Shown here: piece by piece, positions 52,363 through 61,214 of the stretch | Layout of the letters: the number at the start of each line of letters is the position of its first letter | How positions within the stretch are numbered: the stretch's first letter is position 1 | Position numbers and translations under genes: made by a program | The notes under the pieces: model-generated | The model's input: only the letters and a program-made list of their open reading frames with translations | Database searches by the model: none | What the model was told of the DNA's origin: nothing | Origin: Spirochaetaceae bacterium | GTDB lineage: Bacteria > Spirochaetota > Spirochaetia > Treponematales > Treponemataceae | Direction of reading: 5' to 3' | DNA length: 64,000 nucleotides | Assembly: GCA_017936665.1 (NCBI GenBank) | Contig: JAGBFB010000021.1 | Location: 1-64,000, forward strand

Positions 52363-52989
52363 ATGAACAACATTTCTAATACAAAGCAAGATTTATCAAA
52401 AGAAAATAGTCGTTCTCGTATTCTTGAAAGTGCCTTACAAATTTTTAGTACAAAAGGATTTGAAGGAGCAAGTGTTAGTGATATTGTTCAAGCGGCTGGT
52501 GTTACAAAACCTACTTTATATTATTTTTTTACAAATAAAGAAGGTTTATATAAAGCAGTTTGGAAAGAAAACTTTGATGATTTTCTAAAAAACTTAAAAG
52601 TTGCTTCGGATTACAAACCAAAACAAGAAAAGTATTACGAAGATGTTTATCCTGTTTTGTGTGGAGTTGTAAAAGTTTTTTTTGATTTTGCTAAAACTAA
52701 TCAAGTATTCTTTTTTCATACGCTTTCTGTTTTTTCTTCGCCAGATACTGTTGCTTGTGCTGATGTTGGAATTGATTACTATCAACAATTATATACTATT
52801 TTACATTCAATGTTCTTGAATATGGGTAAAGCCCACGGAGGTATAAAAGGCAGAGATTTTCAACTAACAGTAAGTTTTATTGGTATGATTAATTCTTACA
52901 TCACTTGTTGGAAACTAAAAGGTGATGGATTAACAAAAAAAACTATTGATTCTATGGTAAGACAATTTATGCATGGAATTTTTAATTAG
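52363..52989 (+). CDS. TetR/AcrR-family regulator, probable autoregulator and amylase regulator
   Basis: The 208-residue protein has the TetR DNA-binding helix-turn-helix at its N-terminus (SRILESALQIFSTKGFEGASVSDIVQAAGVTKPTLYYFF is read in two parts: the helix SRILESALQIFSTKGFEGAS and the recognition segment TKPTLYYFFTNKEGLY) and a helical ligand domain. The same palindrome lies in its own promoter and in the promoter of the GH13 amylase gene 180 bp downstream, so it probably represses both and releases them on a sugar-related ligand. That link is inferred from the operators. Confidence 0.85.
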   Translation: MNNISNTKQDLSKENSRSRILESALQIFSTKGFEGASVSDIVQAAGVTKPTLYYFFTNKEGLYKAVWKENFDDFLKNLKVASDYKPKQEKYYEDVYPVLCGVVKVFFDFAKTNQVFFFHTLSVFSSPDTVACADVGIDYYQQLYTILHSMFLNMGKAHGGIKGRDFQLTVSFIGMINSYITCWKLKGDGLTKKTIDSMVRQFMHGIFN

Positions 52990-53010
52990 ATTCTCCATTG
53001 TTGTTCTAAA

Positions 53011-53089
53011 AAATGTCATTCCGAACTTGTTTCGGAATCTGTATTATATGTTGTAGTAAGATCCTGAATCAAGTTCAGGATGACATTAT
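53011..53089. repeat. Composite palindromic repeat (REP/BIME-like)
   Basis: Two hairpins face each other: ATTCCGAACTTGTTTCGGAAT and ATCCTGAATCAAGTTCAGGAT (arms ATTCCGAA/TTCGGAAT and ATCCTGAA/TTCAGGAT). The whole element is bounded by inverted AATGTCAT/ATGACATT. Elements with these TGTCATTCCGAAC and TTCAGGATGACA halves recur in many unrelated genomes. Confidence 0.8.
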
Positions 53090-53121
53090 GTTCTTTCAAA
53101 GAGAATGTATTTTTTTTACGC

Positions 53122-53170
53122 TTGTTATATACCGAACGGTATGTATATAATTTTATTAAGAGGTGATTTT
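53122..53170 (+). promoter_or_regulatory. GH13 amylase promoter with TetR operator 2
   Basis: TTGTTA (53122-53127), 18 bp and TATAAT (53146-53151) form the promoter. TATATACCGAACGGTATGTA (53126-53145) repeats the operator found before the tetR gene with the same TATATACC/GGTAT arms. An AAGAGGTG ribosome site follows. Confidence 0.78.
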
Positions 53171-54571
53171 ATGTGGTATAATGAAGCAATTTTTTATCAA
53201 TTTTATCCTATGGGAATTTGTGGTTGTGCTGATTACAATAATTTTAATTGGCAAAATTGGAACGGTTCAGATAATCCGTTAAGTTCTGATAATCCAAATA
53301 ATATAAAAAAAATTATTTCTTGGATTCCTCATTTGCAATCTCTTGGAATTAATGCTGTGTATTTTTCGCCAGTTTTTCAATCTGATAGACATGGGTATGA
53401 TACAAGAGATTATTACACAATTGATAGTAGACTTGGTAGTAATGAAGATTTTGCTGAAGTATGCAAGGCTTTACATCAGGCAAATATTAGAGTTGTTCTT
53501 GATGGAGTTTTTAATCATGTTGGTAGAGGGTTTTGGGCATTTTTAGATGTACAAAAAAATCGTCAAAATTCTCCGTATAAAGATTGGTTTTATATTGATT
53601 GGAATAGAAATTCAAACAATAATGATGGATTTTGGTATGAAGGTTGGGAAGGTCATTTTGATTTAGTTAAATTAAATTTAGATAATCCTGCTGTTCAAGA
53701 ACATTTGTTTGGTGCAATAAAAAAATGGAAGGATGAATTTGATATTGACGGTTTAAGATTAGATGTTGCATATTGTTTGAACGAAAGATTTTTAGCAAAT
53801 TTAAAAAATTATTGTTCACAATTTACAGATGGACTTTCTAAAGAACCTAATAGTTTTTTTATTCTAGGTGAGACAATTTATGCAAATGATATGAGTAGAA
53901 TTTGTCCAAGTTTAGTAAATAGTTGTACAAATTATGAAGTTTACAAAGGAATGTATTCTAGTTTAAATTCAAAAAATTTATTTGAAATTTCATATTCTTT
54001 GAATCGCCAATACGGCAATGGTGGAATTTTTAAAAATCAACATTTGCTTTCTTTTGTGGATAATCATGATGTTGAAAGAATTTCTAGTTTGCTTTCAAAT
54101 AAAAATTTGCTACCTTTAATTTATGCAATGTTGTTTACAATTCCGGGGCTTCCTTGTATCTATTATGGAAGTGAATGGGGCATTGAAGGAAAAAAATCTA
54201 ATGGAGATAAATGTTTGCGTCCATGGTTTGAAAATCCTCAATGGACTGAATTGACAACTTTAATTAGTAAATTGTCTAACATAAGAAAAAATTTACCTGT
54301 GCTAAATTATGGAGATTACGAAAATATTTTTATTATGAATGAGCAATTAATTTACAAAAGAATTTTACATTGCGAAAATTCAAAAAAAGAAATTCTTGTT
54401 GCTTTAAATGTTTCAGAAAATAATTATTATTTAAAACCAAATAACAACGGGTATGGAGCCTTTGCTGGTATTTTTGGAAATTGGAAAAATCTTATTACTG
54501 ATAAAACTGAAAATTACAATGGATGTATAAATTTAGAACCACATAGTTTTCAGATTTTAGAAAGTGTATAA
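53171..54571 (+). CDS. GH13 alpha-amylase-family glycoside hydrolase, intracellular
   Basis: The 466-residue product is a GH13 enzyme with its catalytic triad in place: nucleophile Asp198 in GLRLDVA, acid/base Glu234 in ILGETIY and Asp300 in FVDNHD. DGVFNHVGRGF is the first conserved region. There is no signal peptide, so it acts on imported maltodextrins, like cyclomaltodextrinases and neopullulanases, though the N-terminal dimerisation domain of those is absent. I start at ATG 53171 with AAGAGG upstream; the open frame before it runs through the operator. It pairs functionally with malQ. Confidence 0.88.
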   Translation: MWYNEAIFYQFYPMGICGCADYNNFNWQNWNGSDNPLSSDNPNNIKKIISWIPHLQSLGINAVYFSPVFQSDRHGYDTRDYYTIDSRLGSNEDFAEVCKALHQANIRVVLDGVFNHVGRGFWAFLDVQKNRQNSPYKDWFYIDWNRNSNNNDGFWYEGWEGHFDLVKLNLDNPAVQEHLFGAIKKWKDEFDIDGLRLDVAYCLNERFLANLKNYCSQFTDGLSKEPNSFFILGETIYANDMSRICPSLVNSCTNYEVYKGMYSSLNSKNLFEISYSLNRQYGNGGIFKNQHLLSFVDNHDVERISSLLSNKNLLPLIYAMLFTIPGLPCIYYGSEWGIEGKKSNGDKCLRPWFENPQWTELTTLISKLSNIRKNLPVLNYGDYENIFIMNEQLIYKRILHCENSKKEILVALNVSENNYYLKPNNNGYGAFAGIFGNWKNLITDKTENYNGCINLEPHSFQILESV

Positions 54572-54577
54572 AAAAAA

Positions 54578-54617
54578 TCCTTGCAAAATTCAAATGTGTT
54601 TTGCAAGGATTTTTTTT
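54578..54617. terminator. Bidirectional terminator between the amylase and TetR genes
   Basis: The arms TCCTTGCAAAA/TTTTGCAAGGA are flanked by A and T runs on both sides. Confidence 0.9.
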
Positions 54618-54629
54618 GATTAAAATATT

Positions 54630-55220
54630 TTAAACTGAGATATTTGCAACAGCTAATTCAATAGTTCTGTCAAATTCTGATAAATCGTTTTGGTCTAAAA
54701 TTGCAAGTCTAAAAACAGCAGATTCACATAAACTGTAAAAAAGTTCGTTTGCAGCTTTTACATCAATTTTTTTGAATTCACCTGCGTTAATTCCGTCAAT
54801 CAAAAGGGAAGTTAATAAATGTCGTAAACGAATTATTCTTCGTCTAACTTTTACAGCAGGATTTTTTCCTTTCTTTTGAACTTGTAGAAGGTAAGTTAAA
54901 ATAACATTAAATAATTTTTTATGATTCATACAACATTCTAAAATTCCAAAGAGGACTTCTTTTAATCTGTCTTTGCAAGATAAATCTTTTTTAGCAATTG
55001 ATATAAGTACTTCTTCTAACTTTGATGTGAGTTGTTTTATACTGCACATAAAAATTTCGCGTTTATTTTTAAAATAAATGTACAATGTTGTTCGTGTTAT
55101 TCCACATCTATCAGCAATTTTTTGAAATGTAACATCTTCGTATCCTACTTCGATGAAAAGATCTAGAGATTTGTCCAGAATTTTTTTTCTTCTTTTGTCA
55201 TGCTCAACAACTACTGCCAT
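54630..55220 (-). CDS. TetR/AcrR-family transcriptional regulator
   Basis: The N-terminal helix-turn-helix is clear (KKILDKSLDLFIEVGYED, then ITRTTLYIYFKNKREIF), followed by a helical ligand domain with no close match I can name. I start at ATG 55220, 6 nt after GGAG; a TTG at 55232 overlaps that ribosome site. It lies directly after the rlmL-like gene (14-bp gap) and is probably in the same transcript. It is unrelated in detail to the TetR at 52363. Its target is unknown. Confidence 0.85.
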   Translation of the reverse strand: MAVVVEHDKRRKKILDKSLDLFIEVGYEDVTFQKIADRCGITRTTLYIYFKNKREIFMCSIKQLTSKLEEVLISIAKKDLSCKDRLKEVLFGILECCMNHKKLFNVILTYLLQVQKKGKNPAVKVRRRIIRLRHLLTSLLIDGINAGEFKKIDVKAANELFYSLCESAVFRLAILDQNDLSEFDRTIELAVANISV

Positions 55221-55234
55221 TTTTTTCTCCAAAG

Positions 55235-56392
55235 TTAAATTTTATACATGTAAAAGCGTGTATCTAAATTTCCGCTTTTTAAATTTTTAATTGATGATGC
55301 CTTCTTTCCAATTGATTCTTCAAACTTATCGTGAGAAGTTATAAATCCCATTTCCCAATTTTCAAAATCTGTGAAAAGTGAATTCATATTTTTATATAAT
55401 GAAATAGCTTGTTCTTCATCACCTAATCGTTCTCCGTAAGGTGGATTAGAAAGCAAAAGTCCTGTTTCGTATGGGGCTTTGATGTCAGCAAAATCTGCAA
55501 CTTCAAAATCTGGTCGTTGGATGCGTTGGTCACTTCCAATCATTTGTAAAGCACGTCCTGCTGTAACGCATGCGTGTTCTGCATTTTTTTGTGAACGTTT
55601 AACTGCTTCTGGATCAATATCTGTTCCCGTAATTCTTGCTAGTGCATCTGGTCTAATTTTTGCAGCTTCTTGCTTTTTAATTTCTACAGCTTGTTCTTGG
55701 TTGAAAATTGGTAGACTTTCGATAGCAAAATGACGACCAAAACCAGGTGCCACATTGTAGGCATAAAGAGTTGCTTCTGTTGCGATTGTACCTGCTCCAC
55801 AAAATGCGTCGTGTAAAGGAGTTTTTCTTCTCCAACACATCATTTGTAAAAGTACACAAGCCAAAGTTTCGCGAATTGGTGCAATTCCGCCATCAGTTCT
55901 GTATCCTCGTTTGTGTAGAGGTTCTCCTGATAAATCTAGTAGAACATAAACTTTATTTTGTTCAAGATAAATTCTTACATCAGCTTTTGCTCCACTTTCT
56001 GGCAAAATTGACATGTGCCAAACATCTTCAAGTTTTTTGTAAATTGCTTTATGTGTCATTCCTTGAATTGTATGTTCAGAGTTTAGTTTGCTTTTATAAA
56101 TTCTTACTTTATCAACAACAACTTTTGTATCTTTTTTCAAAAAATCTTGCCAATTGATAGAATGAACACCTTCAAATAAATCATCAAAATTATCAGCGTT
56201 AAAAGTAGCAAGTTGTAAATAAACTCTATCAGCAGTTCTTAAACAAAGATTTGCTCTGTAAAGTCCTTCGTCAGGAGCGGTAAAAAATACTCTCCCTGGA
56301 GCATTGCTTATAGTTTTGTAACCGAGAAATTTAATTTCATTTGCAAGAATTTTTTCTGCGCCGATTGCACAAAGGGCAACAAGTGTGTTCAT
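55235..56392 (-). CDS. THUMP-domain SAM methyltransferase, RlmL/YpsC type (23S rRNA m2G candidate)
   Basis: The 385-residue protein has an N-terminal ferredoxin-like and THUMP RNA-binding region (about 1-160) and a Rossmann methyltransferase domain with motif I FCGAGTIATEA and the guanine-N2 catalytic motif SNPPYGERLG. This matches the N-terminal half of Escherichia coli RlmL, which methylates G2445 of 23S rRNA. The start lies 7 nt after a -10 box, so the message is probably leaderless. Confidence 0.87.
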   Translation of the reverse strand: MNTLVALCAIGAEKILANEIKFLGYKTISNAPGRVFFTAPDEGLYRANLCLRTADRVYLQLATFNADNFDDLFEGVHSINWQDFLKKDTKVVVDKVRIYKSKLNSEHTIQGMTHKAIYKKLEDVWHMSILPESGAKADVRIYLEQNKVYVLLDLSGEPLHKRGYRTDGGIAPIRETLACVLLQMMCWRRKTPLHDAFCGAGTIATEATLYAYNVAPGFGRHFAIESLPIFNQEQAVEIKKQEAAKIRPDALARITGTDIDPEAVKRSQKNAEHACVTAGRALQMIGSDQRIQRPDFEVADFADIKAPYETGLLLSNPPYGERLGDEEQAISLYKNMNSLFTDFENWEMGFITSHDKFEESIGKKASSIKNLKSGNLDTRFYMYKI

Positions 56393-56428
56393 ATCTTTTA
56401 GAATAACATTTATTTATAAATTGTTCAA
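56393..56428 (-). promoter_or_regulatory. Leaderless promoter of the RlmL-like gene
   Basis: TTGAAC (56423-56428), 17 bp, TATTCT (56400-56405), then 7 nt to ATG 56392. Confidence 0.7.
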
Positions 56429-56473
56429 TTAAATTTACTTTATTATAGTAGAAAACTGTGATTTTAAGACTGT

Positions 56474-58591
56474 TTAACCATTTAAAATTGCACCACGAAT
56501 CTTTTTTACTGATAACGCGGATGCTAGCGAAAGCGTTTTTTGTGTTTTTTCAGGTTCAACTAAGATTTCAACATAAGTATCATTTATATCTTTGGATAAT
56601 GAAATTGGTGTTCCTAAAATAACTTGCTTTCCTTCTGGAAGATTGTTTGCTTCATAAGAAATTTCTATGAAAGATTTTGATGAAATTGCATTTTCTATTA
56701 CATGAATTTTACCTGAAAAATCCATACCAAAAGCTTCGATTTTTTCTACTTTTACGGTTTCTTTTCGTAACTGCGTTTTTGTAATTACAATTTTTCTGTT
56801 TATGCGATTTAGTAAATCTTCATATTGTTCTTTAGTTAATTCCATTGTTGAAAGATGATTTTTTAATTCTTGAATTAATTCATTTTTAATTTGTAAATTA
56901 GGATTTTCTTGATTTTGAATTAATTCAAATAAGTTTTTTACACAGCTAAATTTTTGAAAAGGTAAAAGAGAAATTTGATTTTGAGTGTTTCTCACATTTC
57001 CAATAAAATCAAGTTGGCTTTTTTCAATTACATTTTGTGCTTGTTCAGAATCTGTAAAATCTAAAAGATAAATTCCAGGAGCAAGAATTGTTTTTATATG
57101 AGGTGCAATTTCTGGATTATTTTCAATTAAGATTTTTTTTGCTTCTGAAACTTTTAAAACATATCCATGATAAATTTGTGCAGATAAATAATTTTCGTAC
57201 CAATCTTCAATAGAAATAATTAAGTTTTGTGGTAATTGATGATTGCAATACTTTTCTAACTTTGCACAAATTGTCTCTGGTGTTTCTTTTAAATCAAAGG
57301 ATTTTATACAAGATTTTTTTGTAATTTCCATTTGCAAAATTGTATCAAATCTTTTTAATTCCATAAAATTTATTATTTCTAAAACTGAACTTAAATTTAT
57401 TTCTGGTAAGATACTTACATTAAATCCTGAATCTATTGTTAAAACTTTTTCTGAATTAAATGAAGTTTGTAAATCACAAAAATTTTTGGACACTTTATAA
57501 ATTGGTTCGTTGTTTATATCTTGAGAAAAATGAATTAATATTCCAAAATTTATTGCATCATTGATTATTGACGAAACATCATCTGTAAAACTTTTTGAAG
57601 TTTGATTTGTTTCTCTGTTTAATATTGAAGAAAGTCTAGATGAAGTTGTAAAAGAAAAATTATCATTACTAAGTTTTTCGTTTATAAGATAAGCACATTT
57701 ATATAAAGTATTTTTTGTAAAACCAGATTCGCTAATGTTGTCTATGATTGTAGAAAGTAAAATTGCTTTTTTTTGCAAATCGTTTTGTGTAAGTTTTGCA
57801 TTATGACTAATTGCAAGATAAATATATTGTTCTGTAAATGTTAAGTTAGAAAAACTTTTCCATCTTTCATGATTTATTTCTAAGTAATTATCGTTTTGAA
57901 TTACTAATGATAAGTTTTTTAATGATGTAATAATTTGTATTAAAAATTTTGAATCTGCTATTGAAGGAAAAATATTACAAATTGAATTTTCAATTTTCTT
58001 TTTAAAAGTTCCGTCTAATTTACATAAATCTGGATTTAAATTTATAAGAGAATAAATTGATGCAAGAAAAAGTGGTGTTAATTGAAATTTATTTGTGTTT
58101 TCAATTATTGTTGAAGAATCTTTTGTTTCAGGAGTTTGCAATAAATTAGAAATATTTAAAATAGATAAAAGTTTTTTTTCTAACAATGGATTTATTTTGT
58201 AATAATTAGTTTTGTGATCTGCGTCAAATTTTTTAAAGATTAAAAGCCTTTCTTCAAGGTTTAATAAAATTTCATATAATGTAGCAAAGTTAAAAGTTCC
58301 AGAAAAAAATGAAGATAATTTTTCTTGTGTTATGTTTGGAATAAAATGAATTGCACTTAAAATTAAAATATCATTTTCTGATAATAAATTAAAAATTAAA
58401 TTTTGATTTTCTTCTTTTCTGATAAAACTACTTAATTGTTCAATTAGATTTTGTTTATTGTATGGAGTTTTTACTTCGCCAATGTAAAGATGCATCAAAC
58501 TAAAAAATTGCTGATTATCCATGATAGAAAGATATTCTCTCCAATCAAGAACTTTTTGTGCCTGAATGTTTTTATTGCTTCGTTCTATCAT
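56474..58591 (-). CDS. Helicase-associated protein, likely partner of the XPB helicase
   Basis: This 705-residue protein starts directly after the XPB stop (TAA then ATG), so both are made together. It is rich in Ile, Asn and Lys and has many winged-helix-like segments (LSENDILILSAIHFIPNITQEKLSSFF). A Helicase_C_3-like middle region (VSILPEINLSSVLEIINFMEL...DTILQMEITKKS) and a C-terminal WYL-like domain (VIENAISSKSFIEISYE...VEILVEPEKT) resemble the helicase-associated protein encoded beside XPB in actinobacteria. The precise function is unknown. Confidence 0.65.
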   Translation of the reverse strand: MIERSNKNIQAQKVLDWREYLSIMDNQQFFSLMHLYIGEVKTPYNKQNLIEQLSSFIRKEENQNLIFNLLSENDILILSAIHFIPNITQEKLSSFFSGTFNFATLYEILLNLEERLLIFKKFDADHKTNYYKINPLLEKKLLSILNISNLLQTPETKDSSTIIENTNKFQLTPLFLASIYSLINLNPDLCKLDGTFKKKIENSICNIFPSIADSKFLIQIITSLKNLSLVIQNDNYLEINHERWKSFSNLTFTEQYIYLAISHNAKLTQNDLQKKAILLSTIIDNISESGFTKNTLYKCAYLINEKLSNDNFSFTTSSRLSSILNRETNQTSKSFTDDVSSIINDAINFGILIHFSQDINNEPIYKVSKNFCDLQTSFNSEKVLTIDSGFNVSILPEINLSSVLEIINFMELKRFDTILQMEITKKSCIKSFDLKETPETICAKLEKYCNHQLPQNLIISIEDWYENYLSAQIYHGYVLKVSEAKKILIENNPEIAPHIKTILAPGIYLLDFTDSEQAQNVIEKSQLDFIGNVRNTQNQISLLPFQKFSCVKNLFELIQNQENPNLQIKNELIQELKNHLSTMELTKEQYEDLLNRINRKIVITKTQLRKETVKVEKIEAFGMDFSGKIHVIENAISSKSFIEISYEANNLPEGKQVILGTPISLSKDINDTYVEILVEPEKTQKTLSLASALSVKKIRGAILNG

Positions 58592-60295
58592 TTATAAATC
58601 TTCCTCAAGTTGCTCAATGTTACGAATCAGTTTGTAAGAGTAGCCTTGCTCTGCTAAGAATTTTTGTCGGTTTGCTCCAAAGTTTTCTTCAACTGTATCT
58701 CGAGTAATCAAAGTAAAAAATCTTGATGTTCTTTCTTTAGGTCGCAAAATTCTTCCAAGACGTTGAGCTTCTTCTTGTCGACTTCCGAAAGTTCCAGAAA
58801 TTTGAATTGCCATTGAAGCATCTGGCAAATCGATTGCAAAGTTTGCAACTTTAGAAACAACTAAAACTCTAATTTCACCTTCTCTAAATTTTTTGTATAA
58901 AACATCTCGTTCAGAATTTGTTGTTTTTCCAGTGATGATTGGTGCATTCAAAAGTTTTGCAACTTCATCTAATTGATCAAGATATTGACCAATTACCAAA
59001 ATTTTATCTTCTGTAAATTTTTCAACTAAGGTTTTAACAACAGGAAGTTTATTTGCATTTACACTTGCAATTTTATATTTTTCTCTTTGGTTTGCAACTG
59101 CGTAATCAAGTTCTTTGTTTTTATCTAAATCAATTCTAACTTCAATACACTCTGCACTGGCAATAAATCCTGAAGATTCTAATTCTTTCCAAGGAACATC
59201 GTAACGTTTTGGACCAACAAGAGAAAACACATAGCCTTCACAACCGTCTTCGCGAACTAAAGTTGCTGTTAAACCAACTCGGCGTACTGTTTGAAGTTCT
59301 GCTGTAACTCTAAAAACTGGTGCAGGAAGAAGATGAACTTCATCGTAAATAATCAAACCCCAAGAATTTTCTCTGAATAATTGAAAGTGCGGATAATCTC
59401 CTTCTTTTTCTGGACGCCAAGTTAAGATTTGATAAGTTGCAACGGTGACTGGTTTTATGGTTTTATTTTCGCCAGTGTATTCTCCAATTTGGTCTTCAGT
59501 TAATTCTGTCTTATCTAAAAGTTCTGCAATCCATTGGTGAACAGCAGAAATATTTGTTGTAAGAATCAATGTGTTTGTTTGCAACATTGACATAATATTT
59601 ATTCCTACAACAGTTTTTCCTGACCCACAAGGAAGTACGATTGTACCAAATCCAGTTCCTGCACTTTTATCACCGATTACTGCTTCTCCTGCTTTTTGTT
59701 GATAGTCGCGGATGATAAAATTTTTTCCTGTGGATTTGCAAGTATCTCTTAATTTTATTTCTAAAAATTCTCCATCTTTAAGAGGAGCTTCATCTTTTAC
59801 AGGCCAAAAAATTTTAAGCAATTCTTGTTTTATGGTGCCTCGATTTATAAGATGAATTAGAAAAGTATTTTTTCTTTCTGTTGGAATTAAATATTTTGAG
59901 AGACTTTTATTTGCAGAAAGTTCTTTGTAAATCAGTTCATTTTCAGTTTCAAGGTAAAGAAAATTTTTGTAATCTTCAGAATCTTCTTCAATCCCTTTAA
60001 TTTTTATTTTTCCAAATTTATTTGCTGTATCTTCTATCCAATCTTTTACACTTTGAGGAACATCATATTTTGCAAATTTTTCTAGCGAAGATATAATTTG
60101 TTCTGTTGAAATTCCTGCACTACTTGCATTCCAAAGTGAAAGTGGTGAAAGTCGATAAGTATGCAAATGCTCTGGGGAACGCTCTAATTCGGCAAAAGGA
60201 ATTAATGCATTTCTACATTCTTCTGCTAGTGGAGCATGAACATCTAATAAAAGAGTTTTATCGCTTTGTACGATTAAAGGATTTGAATATTGCAC
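58592..60295 (-). CDS. XPB/Ssl2-type DNA repair helicase
   Basis: The 567-residue protein is a superfamily 2 helicase of the XPB group: an N-terminal damage-recognition-like region, Walker A PCGSGKTVV, Walker B YDEVH, the XPB-specific RED motif in TLVREDG, and a C-terminal lobe with SKVANFAIDLPDA and QRLGRILRPK. In bacteria XPB is scattered, with a 3'-5' unwinding activity. The start is GTG 60295; no ATG is available. It lies 20 bp after metF and is coupled to the helicase-associated gene. Confidence 0.88.
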   Translation of the reverse strand: MQYSNPLIVQSDKTLLLDVHAPLAEECRNALIPFAELERSPEHLHTYRLSPLSLWNASSAGISTEQIISSLEKFAKYDVPQSVKDWIEDTANKFGKIKIKGIEEDSEDYKNFLYLETENELIYKELSANKSLSKYLIPTERKNTFLIHLINRGTIKQELLKIFWPVKDEAPLKDGEFLEIKLRDTCKSTGKNFIIRDYQQKAGEAVIGDKSAGTGFGTIVLPCGSGKTVVGINIMSMLQTNTLILTTNISAVHQWIAELLDKTELTEDQIGEYTGENKTIKPVTVATYQILTWRPEKEGDYPHFQLFRENSWGLIIYDEVHLLPAPVFRVTAELQTVRRVGLTATLVREDGCEGYVFSLVGPKRYDVPWKELESSGFIASAECIEVRIDLDKNKELDYAVANQREKYKIASVNANKLPVVKTLVEKFTEDKILVIGQYLDQLDEVAKLLNAPIITGKTTNSERDVLYKKFREGEIRVLVVSKVANFAIDLPDASMAIQISGTFGSRQEEAQRLGRILRPKERTSRFFTLITRDTVEENFGANRQKFLAEQGYSYKLIRNIEQLEEDL

Positions 60296-60315
60296 AATAT
60301 TCTATTTTACACCTA

Positions 60316-61200
60316 TCAAAATAATGATTCAACTGCTTGAGTAATTTTTTTTGCTACAAAAGGATTGTTCATCGTGTAAAGATGGATTCCGTCTACACCT
60401 TGGCTAACTAAATCTACAATTTGGTCGATTGCATAGGCAATTCCTGCATCTCTAATGGCTTCTGCATTGTCTCCGTATTTTTCCATCATGGCTGTATATT
60501 TTTTAGGAAGAACAACTCCACAGCGACTAACCATTCGTTCGATTTGGGCTTTGTTTACGACAGGCATAATTCCAGCTTCTATAGGAACATTGATTCCTGC
60601 AATTTTTGTTTTTTCAAGAAAGTCGTAAAAACAATTATTATCAAAAAATAGTTGTGAAATTAACTGACTTGCTCCAGCATCAACTTTGATTTTAAGATTT
60701 TTTATATCATCAATTAATGAAGATGATTCTGGGTGACCTTCTGGATAACAAGCTCCGATTATATTAAATTCTTGCTCTGAACTATCTTGGTTTAGTGCAT
60801 CAAAATCTTTTATGAATTTAATTAAATCGCTAGCGTGTAAAAAATCCGTACAAGGTTCTTTACCTTCAACTTTGTCACCTCGTAAAGCAAGGATGTTTTC
60901 TATTCCAGCGGCTCTAAAATCTGTAAGTAAATTGGTTACTTTTTCTTTTGTAAGATGTATACATGGAAGATGAACAACACTTTCTACTCCACAAACTGTT
61001 TTAATTCTATTTGCGATTGAAAGAGTTGTATCTGAGTTTTCACTACCACCAGCTCCAAATGTAACACTTATAAAATCTGGTTTTAAGTTTTTAAGTTCAT
61101 CTAAGGTTTTATAAATTGTTTCTATAGGACTGGTTTTTTTTGGAGGAAAAACTTCAAAAGAAAAAGTAGTTTTTTTCTTAAAAATTTCACTTGTATTCAT
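60316..61200 (-). CDS. metF: 5,10-methylenetetrahydrofolate reductase
   Basis: MetF supplies methyl-tetrahydrofolate for methionine synthesis. The 294-residue TIM-barrel protein opens with TFSEFVFPPK-like FSFEVFPPKKT, then SVTFGAGGS, HLTCxx-like HLPCIHLTKEKV, NILALRGD (FAD site), GACYPEGHPES and a QLFFDNNCF barrel strand. GAGGAC precedes the ATG. It follows the unassigned 236-residue gene (14-bp gap) and precedes the XPB gene. Confidence 0.93.
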   Translation of the reverse strand: MNTSEIFKKKTTFSFEVFPPKKTSPIETIYKTLDELKNLKPDFISVTFGAGGSENSDTTLSIANRIKTVCGVESVVHLPCIHLTKEKVTNLLTDFRAAGIENILALRGDKVEGKEPCTDFLHASDLIKFIKDFDALNQDSSEQEFNIIGACYPEGHPESSSLIDDIKNLKIKVDAGASQLISQLFFDNNCFYDFLEKTKIAGINVPIEAGIMPVVNKAQIERMVSRCGVVLPKKYTAMMEKYGDNAEAIRDAGIAYAIDQIVDLVSQGVDGIHLYTMNNPFVAKKITQAVESLF

Positions 61201-61214
61201 AATGTCCTCATTTT

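Noticed and set aside
60296-60312. Leaderless promoter for the XPB gene
   Set aside because: TAAAAT and TAGAAT sit near the GTG, but the spacing differs from the other cases and the gene is only 20 bp after metF, so operon transcription is more likely.
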